This document shows, in pieces, positions 15,756 through 24,081 of a stretch of 64,000 nucleotides of DNA. The stretch spans positions 62,001 to 126,000 of the forward strand of contig NZ_JAQMWQ010000007.1 in NCBI RefSeq assembly GCF_030403775.1. Reading direction: 5' to 3'. Position 1 is the first letter of the stretch. Each line of letters starts with the position of its first letter. The notes below the pieces were generated by a model. It worked only from the letters and a program-made list of their open reading frames with translations. It was not told where the DNA came from and ran no database searches. The DNA comes from Paenibacillus sp. BSR1-1. Lineage in GTDB: Bacteria > Bacillota > Bacilli > Bacillales > Cytobacillaceae. Made by a program: the position numbers and the translations under genes.

Positions 15756-16109
15756 AAAATCACCCCATTATTATTCTAGGTTGAGTTACCTATCTGGTTA
15801 GTTTTAATCATTTTACTCGGTTATTAACCACACATATTGCAATAAATAACACCCTTCCAGTCACCCATACAATTGTATAGAAACAATAAACTAATATCTA
15901 CTTCACGTAATTTCCTTTTTTCACCAAACTGCCAGTTAGTCCAATAAGAAAAGCCGCTAAATTGGCAGCTGGATCATTAACTGGAAAAATGGATTAGATG
16001 AGGAGGAATGTGAAGGGCATTAGGAAAATAATTCCAGATTGTATTATTTCACTCAATAATTTGTTATAATAAAGTGTTTTTAACAATATTGAGGGGGAAA
16101 ACTATTTTT
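15756..16109. other. Gene-free stretch between divergent genes
   Basis: It contains the upstream DNA of the DUF3934 gene, array repeat 16 and the leader of yabR. TTATAATAAAG at 16063-16073 is a plausible -10 region (TATAAT) for yabR. Confidence 0.4.
15921..15983 (-). repeat. Array repeat 16
   Basis: Half-site A is TCACCAAACTGCCAGTTAGT followed by CCAATAAG. The stem GCCGC/GCAGC around TAAATTG and a degenerate right half-site (CATTAACTGG) follow. This is the last copy seen; no minus-strand gene lies to its right. Confidence 0.7.
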
Positions 16110-16544
16110 ATGTCAGTCGAAGTAGGAAGCAAGGTACAAGGTAAAGTCACAGGTATCACAAATTTCGGAGCTTTCGTAGAATTACCGGGAGGCTCAACAG
16201 GTCTTGTTCATATCAGTGAGGTTGCAGATAGCTATGTAAAAGACGTTAATGACCATCTCAAATTAGGCGACCTGATTGAAGTAAAAGTGATTAGTGAGAA
16301 AGATGGAAAAATTGCCTTGTCCATCAAAAAAGCTATTGATAGACCCGAAGGACAAACCTCTTCTTTTTCACAACGCCCTCCACGACAGAAAAGAGTTGAT
16401 AGTCGTTCAAAAGGCAATTTTAAACCCAAGGAAAATTTCGAAGATAAAATAGCTCGTTTTTTAAAGACTAGTGAAGAGAATTTGTCTACTCTCAAACGTA
16501 ACACTGGAGCAAAGCAAGGCGGTAGAGGCGGAAGACGCGGATAA
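16110..16544 (+). CDS. yabR: S1-domain RNA-binding protein, YabR-like
   Basis: The start is ATG 16110 after GAGGGGG. The N-terminal S1 domain (about 1-75: VGSKVQGKVTGITNFGAFVE, GLVHISEVADSYVKDVNDHL) is followed by a basic, low-complexity linker and a helical C-terminus ending KRNTGAKQGGRGGRRG, the layout of B. subtilis YabR. It probably binds RNA or ribosomes in the cytoplasm. In B. subtilis yabR lies next to divIC and spoIIE; those genes are not here, so this is either relocated or a second copy. Confidence 0.85.
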   Translation: MSVEVGSKVQGKVTGITNFGAFVELPGGSTGLVHISEVADSYVKDVNDHLKLGDLIEVKVISEKDGKIALSIKKAIDRPEGQTSSFSQRPPRQKRVDSRSKGNFKPKENFEDKIARFLKTSEENLSTLKRNTGAKQGGRGGRRG

Positions 16545-16578
16545 CGTACTGCGATGTTTAAACTTCATAATATAAATA

Positions 16579-16611
16579 AAGGTAAGCCTCTATAATAAAC
16601 TGGCTTGCCTT
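16579..16611 (+). terminator. Terminator of yabR
   Basis: A 10-bp stem with one mismatch around 13 bases, followed by CTTTAATGT. Confidence 0.7.
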
Positions 16612-16654
16612 CTTTAATGTATCTTTTATCAGCTTAGGTCATAAAAAAACAACA

Positions 16655-16783
16655 TCAAAGTTTAATAACAAGGCGATTAACTACTACATCACGGCCTCCA
16701 TTGCTTGCCATAGCTACACACTGGGTAATATTTCCATATGTTAATATCATAGATAAACCCTTTGTTATTTGGTTATATTGCAT
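16655..16783 (-). CDS. Possible small protein or gene remnant (42 aa)
   Basis: The minus-strand frame from ATG 16783 reads MQYNQITKGLSMILTYGNIT, then NGGRDVVVNRLVIKL. The composition looks protein-like, but there is no ribosome-binding site and no family I know. It may be the end of a lost gene. Confidence 0.25.
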   Translation of the reverse strand: MQYNQITKGLSMILTYGNITQCVAMASNGGRDVVVNRLVIKL

Positions 16784-16960
16784 GCCGGATCATTCCAACT
16801 GTTTGGACTTCAAAGCGTATGTTATATAATTTGTTCTTTGCTGTTTTCTTACCGACTGGCGTGCATATTCTGCTGTATGTTTTTTTTACTCTTCATTGCA
16901 ATAAAGGGTTGCAATATTAGGGAATTTTCTGTAAATTATAGTTAAAAAGGGTGAAACATC

Positions 16961-17152
16961 ATGAATATTGCAGAGGTAAATGATCAGATTCGATCTAAAA
17001 AAGGAATTATCGGGATTGTGGAAAACGTTTATGAAAACTCGGTAATGATTAAAATACATATAAATCCTACGGATATTTTTTATGAAAATAATGTAACCGT
17101 TATCAATCATAAAAATTACGAAGTTATTAAAAAATCAGCATTACAATTATAA
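16961..17152 (+). CDS. DUF2187-family protein, YkvS-like (63 aa)
   Basis: The start is ATG 16961, with AAAAAGGGTG upstream. The pattern matches the small Bacillus DUF2187/YkvS proteins: RSKKGIIGIVENVYENSVMI and the conserved VINHKNYEVI near the C-terminus. It is a predicted small beta-barrel of unknown function. It is monocistronic with a strong terminator. Confidence 0.8.
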   Translation: MNIAEVNDQIRSKKGIIGIVENVYENSVMIKIHINPTDIFYENNVTVINHKNYEVIKKSALQL

Positions 17153-17205
17153 AAAATCCTGGACATTACTTTAAATTTATTCAAGTACCAATAAGTATCA
17201 AATAT

Positions 17206-17243
17206 AAAAGCCTTTATCGATAATTACTACGATAAAGGCTTTT
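17206..17243 (+). terminator. Terminator of the ykvS-like gene
   Basis: A perfect 14-bp stem (AAAAGCCTTTATCG / CGATAAAGGCTTTT), bidirectional in appearance. The following 17244-17440 holds no gene that I can support. Confidence 0.9.
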
Positions 17244-17441
17244 TACTTATTGCAACCTATACAACCGTCACATAACAAGCTTAATATTATCTAGATACTC
17301 ATGGGCAACTGTATATAATTCGGCGTGGGCTTACCTGATGGAAATACGACGAATGGGAGAAACCTTGTAAGCATTGTGCCTACAACAACCATAACAACTC
17401 CGTTAGAATTCCTGCAGATAGCTAATTATCAACTTTGAAAA

Positions 17442-17477
17442 AAAATAGGTCCCTCAGTAAGATGAGGGACCTATTTT
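17442..17477. terminator. Terminator of the cidA/lrgB operon
   Basis: A perfect 14-bp stem (AAAATAGGTCCCTC / GAGGGACCTATTTT) flanked by A and T tracts, right after the lrgB stop. Confidence 0.9.
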
Positions 17478-17478
17478 C

Positions 17479-18171
17479 CTACACGTTCAAAGTATGGATA
17501 AAAGGTGTTAGGATTAATGCCCAGATGACTGTAAGGATGGCAGTCAGAATGTAGGATACACTGGAGGTTGTTCCCTCTTTTTCCCCGATTTGAAATGCTT
17601 TTGCAGTCCCAAGTGCCTGTGCACCCAAACCATACATCATGCCGATAGACAATGGATGCTTAATGGAAAAGTGCTTCATTATAGCTGGTCCTATGAAGAC
17701 ACCTACAAAGCATGTCAACATACTAAAAAGAACAGTTATGGCAGGAGTCCCTCCAATGGATTCAGACAAACTGACAGCAATTGGAATGGTGACAATGCGA
17801 GGAATAATACTGAGCATATAATCCTTCCCCATTGCAAGCAGGTAAGTACATAAAATGCCCGAAACAACAGCAATCAGGGAGCCGGCGGCAAGACTACATA
17901 CAATCACGCGCCAATTTTTCGCCAGAAACGACCAGTTTCGATACAATGGAATAGCTAATGCAACGGTTACAACATCTAACAATTCATTTAGTGGATAAGT
18001 GCCATTTGCATATTCTTTGTATGGTATATCCATTATCAAAAGGAGAACAATGAGCATAACAGGAGTGAGAATGATTGGTGAAAATAACAATCCTGGCTTT
18101 TTCCGATTGACCTTTTTCGCAAAAAAATAAAAAAGGACAGTAATAATTACATAAAAAATCTTGGTAACCAT
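17479..18171 (-). CDS. LrgB/CidB-family membrane protein
   Basis: 230 residues with several hydrophobic segments and the family signature ALSIIPRIVTIPIAVSLSE-like region plus SIGGTPAITVLFSMLTCFVG and GALGTAKAFQIGEKEG. LrgB/CidB proteins work with the small holin-like partner in controlling murein hydrolase activity and overflow (pyruvate/acetate) responses. The gene overlaps the upstream cidA-like gene by 25 bp. The ATG at 18171 lies directly against AAGGAG, poor spacing, so the real start may be slightly downstream. Homologue of B. subtilis YwbG. Confidence 0.88.
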   Translation of the reverse strand: MVTKIFYVIITVLFYFFAKKVNRKKPGLLFSPIILTPVMLIVLLLIMDIPYKEYANGTYPLNELLDVVTVALAIPLYRNWSFLAKNWRVIVCSLAAGSLIAVVSGILCTYLLAMGKDYMLSIIPRIVTIPIAVSLSESIGGTPAITVLFSMLTCFVGVFIGPAIMKHFSIKHPLSIGMMYGLGAQALGTAKAFQIGEKEGTTSSVSYILTAILTVIWALILTPFIHTLNV

Positions 18172-18542
18172 CTCCTTACTTCACCGCCTTTTCTTTCTTG
18201 GATCCTTTCGGAGATGACACCTGTTGCTATCATCATAAGTGCTGTACCACTAACAACAATGAATAAAATACTTAGGCCTTTGATGCCAAATATCCATGAA
18301 TATTGCATAAATCCAACGACTGCCGGTATGAAAAATAACATCATCTCGGAAATAATAAGCGCAGCCCCCGCTTGCACCCAATTTAATTTAATTAAGCCTG
18401 AATGAAGACCGAAGAATAATAAAATCATCCCAATAATACTTCCTGGAATAGGTACATGAAGAAGAGAGGCAATATATTTACCAATCCAGGTGAACACAAT
18501 AATAACTCCAATTTGAAATAAAATCATTAAGCCCTTTTTCAA
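18147..18542 (-). CDS. CidA/LrgA-family holin-like protein
   Basis: Four hydrophobic segments and the signature LHVPIPGSIIGMILLFFGLH, then SEMMLFFIPAVVGFMQY, as in CidA/LrgA and YwbH. I chose TTG 18542 (KKGLMILFQIG) because GGAGG lies 8 bp upstream and it gives the usual 130-residue length; an upstream ATG would add a non-homologous leader. Together with the LrgB-like partner it forms a membrane complex linked to cell-wall hydrolase control and carbon overflow. Confidence 0.88.
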   Translation of the reverse strand: MKKGLMILFQIGVIIVFTWIGKYIASLLHVPIPGSIIGMILLFFGLHSGLIKLNWVQAGAALIISEMMLFFIPAVVGFMQYSWIFGIKGLSILFIVVSGTALMMIATGVISERIQERKGGEVRRWLPRFFM

Positions 18543-18650
18543 GAGCAACACCTCCGAAATAGAACAATATGTAATATAAATCATTCTACTTGGAGAATCA
18601 CAATTCATAAAATATATAAAAGTCATCAAAACTATTCTTAGAAGTTATAG

Positions 18651-19529
18651 TTAGGGTTTTCCTTCCTGAATATATGCAATGAACTCTCGAACTGCATAGG
18701 ATAGATACTTATTTTTTTTATAAATCAATGCCAATTCCCAATCAACCTGAGGTGAAGTAATAGCAACAATAGAAACCTGATCCTTAAATCGGTTTGCTAC
18801 CGACTTAGGAATGATAGATATCCCAAATTGTGCTGCTACCATCTCTCCAACGATATCCCATAAGGAGCTTTTGTAGACTAAATTAGGTTCAAATCCCGAT
18901 TGCAAACAGGCCTTCATTACCACATCATGCAGAATATAATCCTCGGTAAAAAGAATAAAGGCTTCTTCCTTTAAATCGGATAAAAATGCTGATTTTCTTT
19001 CCGACAGCCAATGATCCCTGTCAACAATGACAACTAGTTCTTCTTTTAATAAGGGGATGTATCCAAACACTTCAGAGTCAACTGGTAGTACGGTAATCCC
19101 CACATCCACTTCCCCTTGTACTACCTTTCGTTCTAGTTGTTTCCCGCTAAATTCAACCATTTGCATATCAATTTGCGGATAACCCTTTTTAAAATTAGCA
19201 AGAACGTTCGGAAATAACATCACTCCCAAAGTCGGCATTAATCCCATTTTGATCGTTCCCTTTTTTACATGAACGACTTCGTTTACAGAAGAATGGATAT
19301 CTTCTACTATCTGCAAAATTTTCAAGGCTTGATCATAAACAATCTTCCCCGCATCTGTCATCTCCACTTTTCTCTCCGAACGATCTAGCAACGTCACTTG
19401 AAGCTCCACTTCTAGGCTTTTTATCATCTTACTGATGGAAGGCTGAGATACATGAAGGCTCTCAGATGCCTTGGTAAAATTCTTTTGTTTGGCTACTTCT
19501 ACAAAATATTTAAGATGTTGAATATCCAT
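18651..19529 (-). CDS. LysR-type regulator, CidR/YwbI-like
   Basis: 292 residues, full length. The N-terminal winged helix (MDIQHLKYFVEVAKQKNFTK, ASESLHVSQPSISKMIKSLE) is followed by a periplasmic-binding-like effector domain. It lies directly upstream of the cidA/lrgB genes on the same strand, as ywbI-ywbH-ywbG in B. subtilis, where the regulator activates the pair in response to acetate or pyruvate. Regulation here is inferred from this arrangement. Confidence 0.9.
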   Translation of the reverse strand: MDIQHLKYFVEVAKQKNFTKASESLHVSQPSISKMIKSLEVELQVTLLDRSERKVEMTDAGKIVYDQALKILQIVEDIHSSVNEVVHVKKGTIKMGLMPTLGVMLFPNVLANFKKGYPQIDMQMVEFSGKQLERKVVQGEVDVGITVLPVDSEVFGYIPLLKEELVVIVDRDHWLSERKSAFLSDLKEEAFILFTEDYILHDVVMKACLQSGFEPNLVYKSSLWDIVGEMVAAQFGISIIPKSVANRFKDQVSIVAITSPQVDWELALIYKKNKYLSYAVREFIAYIQEGKP

Positions 19530-19727
19530 TTTAAAACTCCCCGGTACTACTTTTCTTTAATCTTCTTGACTTCATTAATATCCTCAGTAAGCTAATAATT
19601 AGCAAAACAAGTGGTATTGCCTGACCCAAAAAAGCCTTTAATAAAGTCAAACATAACACTATCAGGAGCGTTTATTTCAAACGCCCCTATAAAAAAGGAA
19701 AATGGAATGGAAATATGATTTTGTAAT

Positions 19728-21077
19728 TCACTTATTATTATTCAATCGAATTACACGAGGCCAAAGTTTTTTCTTCCTTAACCCACTAAAAATGAAGCCT
19801 AATATACCTCCTACTAGAGCTGGAATAATCCAACCTAAACCTACACTATACATTGGGAGGAACCTAGTAAAAAAATTATTAATTACTTCAATTTTTAATC
19901 CAGCTGTGTTTAAACCATCAAACACACTCACAAAAAATGTTAATAACAAACTTCCTTGATATACTTCTGACCTGCCACCAAATGTAGATTGTAAAAATGT
20001 TAGGAAAATTAAATCTATCGCTATTGGATACAAGGTCTGTAATACAGGTATTGAAATCGCAATTAGTTCATTTAATCCTATATTTGCAACAATTGCACTA
20101 AAAACAGACAAAATAATAGCCAATCTTTTGTAAGAGATGCCCGGAATTAATTTATGAAAAAAAGAAGAGCACGCAGTAATAAGTCCTACACTTGTCGTCA
20201 AGCATGCCACTGTGATAAGTAATCCCAATATAATTTCACCATAAGAGCCGAAATAATAGTCAGAAACCTTAGATAATACCTCAGCACCATTTTCTAGACG
20301 ACCTAATTTTCCAACACTAGAAGCACCCATATACGAAAGGGCAGTATAAACAAGAGCTAAGAGTGTAGCAGCAATTAACGTTGCTTTTGCACAAGCATTA
20401 ATAATTTGCTTTTTAGTAGTTGCCCCTTTTTCCTTAACAGCATTGACAATAATAATGCCAAAAACAAAAGCAACAAGTGCATCCAGTGTTAAATAACCTT
20501 CTTGAAAACCTTTAAAAAAGGCATTTACAGTATAATCTTTAGATGGTGCTTGAAAGGTTCCAATTGGATTAATAACAGCAATCACTACAAGCATTCCAAT
20601 AAATGTTAATTTAATAGGCGTTAAGATTTTTCCAATTATATTGACAATTTTAGTGGGATTGAGTGATAAAAGACATGCAATGGTAAAAAATATAATTGTA
20701 AATATTAATAAAGGGATGTAACCCGTATGGTTAGAAAGAAAAGGTTTAACGCCAATAACAAAAGATACATTACCAGCCCTGGGTATTGCAAAAAAAGGAC
20801 CAATTGCTAGATAAAGAACAACGGTAAAAACAATCCCAAATAACGGATGTACACGACTTGCAAAAGATTGCAAATCATCTTTACCTGAAAAAACAAAAGC
20901 TGTAACTCCTAGCAATGGCAAGCCAACACCAGTAACTAAGAACCCTGCATTAGCTATCCATACATTCGTACCAGCTGATTGCCCAAGCATGGGTGGGAAA
21001 ATTAAATTTCCTGCTCCGAAAAACAATGCAAATAGCATAAAACCTAAAATTAATATAAAAGAAATTTTTTGTGACAC
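19728..21077 (-). CDS. brnQ: Branched-chain amino acid:cation symporter BrnQ
   Basis: LIVCS-family sodium symporter for Leu, Ile and Val. The N-terminal signature LFALFFGAGNLIFPPMLGQS and the segments GAEVLSKVSDYYFGSYGEII and CLTTSVGLITACSSFFH are typical, with about 12 membrane segments. I start it at GTG 21077 (SQKISFILILGF), 8 bp after GGAGG, giving 449 residues. The longer frame upstream belongs to a thioesterase pseudogene. The hairpin at 19664-19688 (AGGAGCGTTT / AAACGCCCCT) may terminate it. Confidence 0.92.
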   Translation of the reverse strand: MSQKISFILILGFMLFALFFGAGNLIFPPMLGQSAGTNVWIANAGFLVTGVGLPLLGVTAFVFSGKDDLQSFASRVHPLFGIVFTVVLYLAIGPFFAIPRAGNVSFVIGVKPFLSNHTGYIPLLIFTIIFFTIACLLSLNPTKIVNIIGKILTPIKLTFIGMLVVIAVINPIGTFQAPSKDYTVNAFFKGFQEGYLTLDALVAFVFGIIIVNAVKEKGATTKKQIINACAKATLIAATLLALVYTALSYMGASSVGKLGRLENGAEVLSKVSDYYFGSYGEIILGLLITVACLTTSVGLITACSSFFHKLIPGISYKRLAIILSVFSAIVANIGLNELIAISIPVLQTLYPIAIDLIFLTFLQSTFGGRSEVYQGSLLLTFFVSVFDGLNTAGLKIEVINNFFTRFLPMYSVGLGWIIPALVGGILGFIFSGLRKKKLWPRVIRLNNNK

Positions 21078-21108
21078 TCCAGTACCTCCAATAATCTTTA
21101 CTCTTTGT

Positions 21109-21381
21109 CTATATAAACTCCTCAAGTTCAATAAAATAATGAACCATACGATACGACTGTTCAATAAACTGAGTGGTTGTCGAAAGTCCTCATGAAGTTT
21201 TTCCATATGCATTACAGGCTACGGAAAAAGCATGGTCAGCTAAAGCATAAATAACAGCCCCATGAACAGTTCCATATGCATTTACCATATGGCTTTGTAC
21301 TTCTAGCATTGCTTCCGCAAAACCAGCTTCAAATTTTATTAACTGAATACCTAACGACCGAGCATATGGGTCATATTTCAC
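21109..21381 (-). pseudogene. PaaI-like thioesterase remnant
   Basis: The frame starts at GTG 21381 (VKYDPYARSLGIQLIKFEAG) and shows the hot-dog signature MVNAYGTVHGAVIYALADHA and FSVACNAYG. After 63 codons a TGA interrupts (KTS stop GLSTTTQFIEQSY), and homology ends a few residues later at a second stop. The last third of a normal 130-140-residue protein is missing. The stop codon falls 32 bp before the brnQ start. Inactive. Confidence 0.75.
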
Positions 21382-21703
21382 TCGATTATAAATCTTATCG
21401 TAATATTTTTCATAAATTTTATACTTATCAAATTTTCTCCTTCACACATACCTTCCCTTTTGATTAATGAATGTTTTCCCTATTCATGGGTGATAAGTTG
21501 ATGAGAGCTAATGTTGTGACTTCGATTCCGAGTTTTTTCTCATCAACAATAGTTGATATTAGCACACACAAAAACCCCTGCCAATGTTGGCGGGGTCAGT
21601 AACTGTGCAGATATTAAACCCTTTTTATCATCAATGAAACATTTAGGTGTTTCTATACGTCTTGTATTATGTAATAATACCTATTTTTTTAGGAGATGTA
21701 AAA
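21382..21703. other. Gene-free stretch with an orphan minus-strand terminator
   Basis: A stem ACCCCTGCCAA / TTGGCGGGGT (21574-21596) reads, on the minus strand, into TTTTTG. No minus-strand gene lies upstream of it, so it may be a leftover. The rest is AT-rich. Confidence 0.45.
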
Positions 21704-22519
21704 ATGCCTAAAGTACTTATTATCTCGCTAATTTTTCCAATTATCTTTTTGTTCATATTTGGTCTAGTTTTGTTTGACTATATTTATTTCCCACTCATTA
21801 GTTCTAAAGCTGAAAAAGCTGCAGAAAAGCATCTCGAAGAAAAATACAACGAAGACTTTGTTATTGATGGATCAAGCTTTTCAAAACCACTAGGCGATGA
21901 TGCGGGTACTTACCGGATTGATTCTCACCCTAAGAAAAACCCCAACCTAACTGTTCATATTTCAGTTACGGAAGATATGGAACCAATGTCGGACGATTAC
22001 TTAGACATGAAATGGCGTGCTGAGCTTAACAAACAATTTGGTTCAGTATATAAAGGGCTGTATGAATCCCATGAACATTATTCATATATGGTAAATGTCT
22101 CATTTCCGGAAGAAACTTTTACTAAATACAACATCTCTAACACCTATCAAGAAATTTTTGAACAAGAGCATAAAGGGATTGGAAATATTGTATTTGCCAA
22201 TGTAATGCTTAACTCTTCCAATGAAATGGACGATCAGTTTGAAAAAGTTTACAAATTGCTCCAGTACTTGAAGGCCCAGGAGTTAGAGTATTTCAGCATT
22301 GATATTAATTACTTTAACGAAAAACTTGAACTAAAAATCTCTGACAAAGACAAAAAGCTTAATTACCAAGCTTTTTTAAACAAACACCTCAAAAGCAGAG
22401 ACTATCTCTTTCATTTTTCCTATGATTCTCGTGACGAGGTGTCTAAAAAGAAGCTGGAAGATATAAAATCCTCTGGTGACTTAAAGCAATACTTAAGAAC
22501 GATAAAAGCTATAAATTAA
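21704..22519 (+). CDS. Hypothetical membrane-anchored protein (271 aa)
   Basis: The start is ATG 21704 behind AGGAGATG. One N-terminal membrane segment (about 4-30, LIISLIFPIIFLFIFGLVLF) is followed by a Lys/Glu-rich soluble domain that repeats similar beta-type segments (LTVHISVTEDMEP, YSYMVNVSFPEETFTKYN). No family is recognised. It is probably anchored with its domain outside. Confidence 0.7.
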   Translation: MPKVLIISLIFPIIFLFIFGLVLFDYIYFPLISSKAEKAAEKHLEEKYNEDFVIDGSSFSKPLGDDAGTYRIDSHPKKNPNLTVHISVTEDMEPMSDDYLDMKWRAELNKQFGSVYKGLYESHEHYSYMVNVSFPEETFTKYNISNTYQEIFEQEHKGIGNIVFANVMLNSSNEMDDQFEKVYKLLQYLKAQELEYFSIDINYFNEKLELKISDKDKKLNYQAFLNKHLKSRDYLFHFSYDSRDEVSKKKLEDIKSSGDLKQYLRTIKAIN

Positions 22520-22521
22520 AT

Positions 22522-22549
22522 GCCTCTGCCACACAAAGGTGACAGAGGC
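22522..22549. terminator. Terminator between convergent genes
   Basis: GCCTCTG / CAGAGGC with an inner CAC/GTG pair and a following GTTTATT, just after the stop at 22519. Confidence 0.8.
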
Positions 22550-22592
22550 GTTTATTGTCCTTGAACATTTCATCACGTTTCAAAAAGGGGAA

Positions 22593-23825
22593 TTAAAACG
22601 CCCAGTTTCCATTTCGAAAAATAGGTTCGATCCTTCCGTCTGGAAGCATACCATCAATATCCATTTCACTAGAGCCAATCATAAAATCTACGTGTGTCAT
22701 ACTTTCATTCAAACCGATTTTCGCAAGTTCTTCTTTAGACATCGTTTTTCCTTCGTCTAAACAAAACGGAAATCCTTCACCAATGGCTAAGTGATTGGAT
22801 GCATTTTCGTCGAAAAGCGTGTTATAAAAAATGTTGTTTGAATTTGAAATTGGCGACTGATGCGGAACGAGAGCTATTTCCCCAAGATACCTGCTGCCAT
22901 CATCTGTTTCAATCAATTTTTTAAGTGTGTCATACCCTTTTTCACAGGTGAAATTTACGATTTTTCCTTCTTTAAATGTTAAGGTAAAGTTCTCGATCAG
23001 ATTTCCTGCGTAACTTAACGGTTTTGTACTGGTAACAATGCCGTTTACCCCGTATTTATTAGGAGAAGTGAATACTTCTTCAGTAGGCATATTCGCGATG
23101 AAAAGTGTCCCTTTTTCATTATGATTTCCTGCACTCATCCATTTATGTTTTTCAGGCAGTTCCACGGTTAAATCGGTGCCTGGGGCACGGTAATGTAGTG
23201 ATTTGTATTTTCGTTCATTTAAATAACCAGCTTTACTATCTAGAGCTGCTATATGTTCTTTCCATGCCCCAATTGTATCCTCATGGTCAATTCTCGTTGC
23301 AGAAAAAATAGCATCCCAAAGCTCATTGATTCGTTCTGTTTTATCAATATTCGGGAACACTTTATCGGCCCAAGCCTGATTAGGATAGGCGACAATCGTC
23401 CAGGCAATTTTGTCACTCACCATATAGGTTCGAAACTTGGTAAGTGCTCTACCTGATGCTTTATTAAAATTCGAGATTCGCTCTGGGTCAATTCCATTTA
23501 ATAAATCAGGGTTTTTTGAATCGATCACGATAAAGGCTGCATTCTTTTCAGCTAACTCTTCACGCTGCATGACACGGTATTTGGGGAAATCGGTAAAAAC
23601 TTCATCGGCTGCCGATTCATATTTCATTCGGGTTAAAGCGTCATCATTCCATTCATAAATGACTTCGCTTGCACCGATTTCATAGGCTCTTTTTGTAATT
23701 AATTTAACAAACTCATAACTTTCAATAGAAGCTGAGATAAATAAAATTTGCCCCTTTTGAACATTTACTCCGATTTCAACGGCCAGAGCAGCGTATTTCT
23801 CTAATTTTTCTTGAAAAGTTCTCAT
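22593..23825 (-). CDS. M29-family metallo-aminopeptidase, AmpS-like
   Basis: 410 residues, full family length. Metal-ligand regions are visible: NMPTEEVFTSPNKYG, GEIALVPHQSPIS, NTLFDENASNHLAIGEGFPF and MTHVDFMIGSSEMDIDG. These enzymes bind two metal ions and remove N-terminal residues from cytoplasmic peptides. It starts with ATG 23825 after AGGAG and is monocistronic. Confident at family level; the residue preference is unknown. Confidence 0.92.
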   Translation of the reverse strand: MRTFQEKLEKYAALAVEIGVNVQKGQILFISASIESYEFVKLITKRAYEIGASEVIYEWNDDALTRMKYESAADEVFTDFPKYRVMQREELAEKNAAFIVIDSKNPDLLNGIDPERISNFNKASGRALTKFRTYMVSDKIAWTIVAYPNQAWADKVFPNIDKTERINELWDAIFSATRIDHEDTIGAWKEHIAALDSKAGYLNERKYKSLHYRAPGTDLTVELPEKHKWMSAGNHNEKGTLFIANMPTEEVFTSPNKYGVNGIVTSTKPLSYAGNLIENFTLTFKEGKIVNFTCEKGYDTLKKLIETDDGSRYLGEIALVPHQSPISNSNNIFYNTLFDENASNHLAIGEGFPFCLDEGKTMSKEELAKIGLNESMTHVDFMIGSSEMDIDGMLPDGRIEPIFRNGNWAF

Positions 23826-23984
23826 ATGATTTCTCCTTTGGTTTTATATTTCTTACAGATACAAATAGTAAATCTTTAAAGACGTATAAAGACCCTAAAC
23901 TCTTAGACGGAATAATAATGATTTGGTTTCTTTTGTAATCAAAAAATCTTTTAGGTTTTTCCCAAATGTAAACTCATCACAAAA

Positions 23985-24013
23985 AAGCGACTGCTCTTAT
24001 TGAACAGTCGCTT
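23985..24013 (-). terminator. Terminator after the SDR genes
   Basis: A perfect 9-bp stem (AAGCGACTG / CAGTCGCTT) preceded by AAAAAA, so the minus-strand transcript ends in U residues. Confidence 0.8.
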
Positions 24014-24081
24014 ACTTTGTTTTAGCATGTTATGAATTTGCGGTTAGATTAGATGAAACAGGAGAAATCTCGCCACACTTC

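Larger units (their letters stand above)
16545..16960. other. Gene-poor stretch after yabR
   Basis: A terminator (AAGGTAAGCC / GGCTTGCCTT, 16579-16611) closes yabR. Beyond it lies one possible 42-aa minus-strand frame (listed separately) and the leader of the ykvS-like gene. Confidence 0.5.

Noticed and set aside
15588..15801. Two plus-strand frames of 63 and 66 codons
   Set aside because: They are shadows of the DUF3934-like minus-strand gene at 15594-15755.
4188..15983. A true class of integron (attC array)
   Set aside because: No integron integrase gene is in the window and the repeat core does not match GTTRRRY exactly. I describe it as integron-like only.
4188..15983. A CRISPR array
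   Set aside because: The repeats are spaced by hundreds of bases and by genes, with internal variation; there are no spacers of even length and no cas genes.
19702..19959. Plus-strand frame antisense to brnQ
   Set aside because: It is the shadow of the BrnQ reading frame and has no supporting signals.
23826..23984. T-box or riboswitch upstream of the aminopeptidase
   Set aside because: I could not find a specifier loop, T-box core or a terminator paired with an alternative structure.
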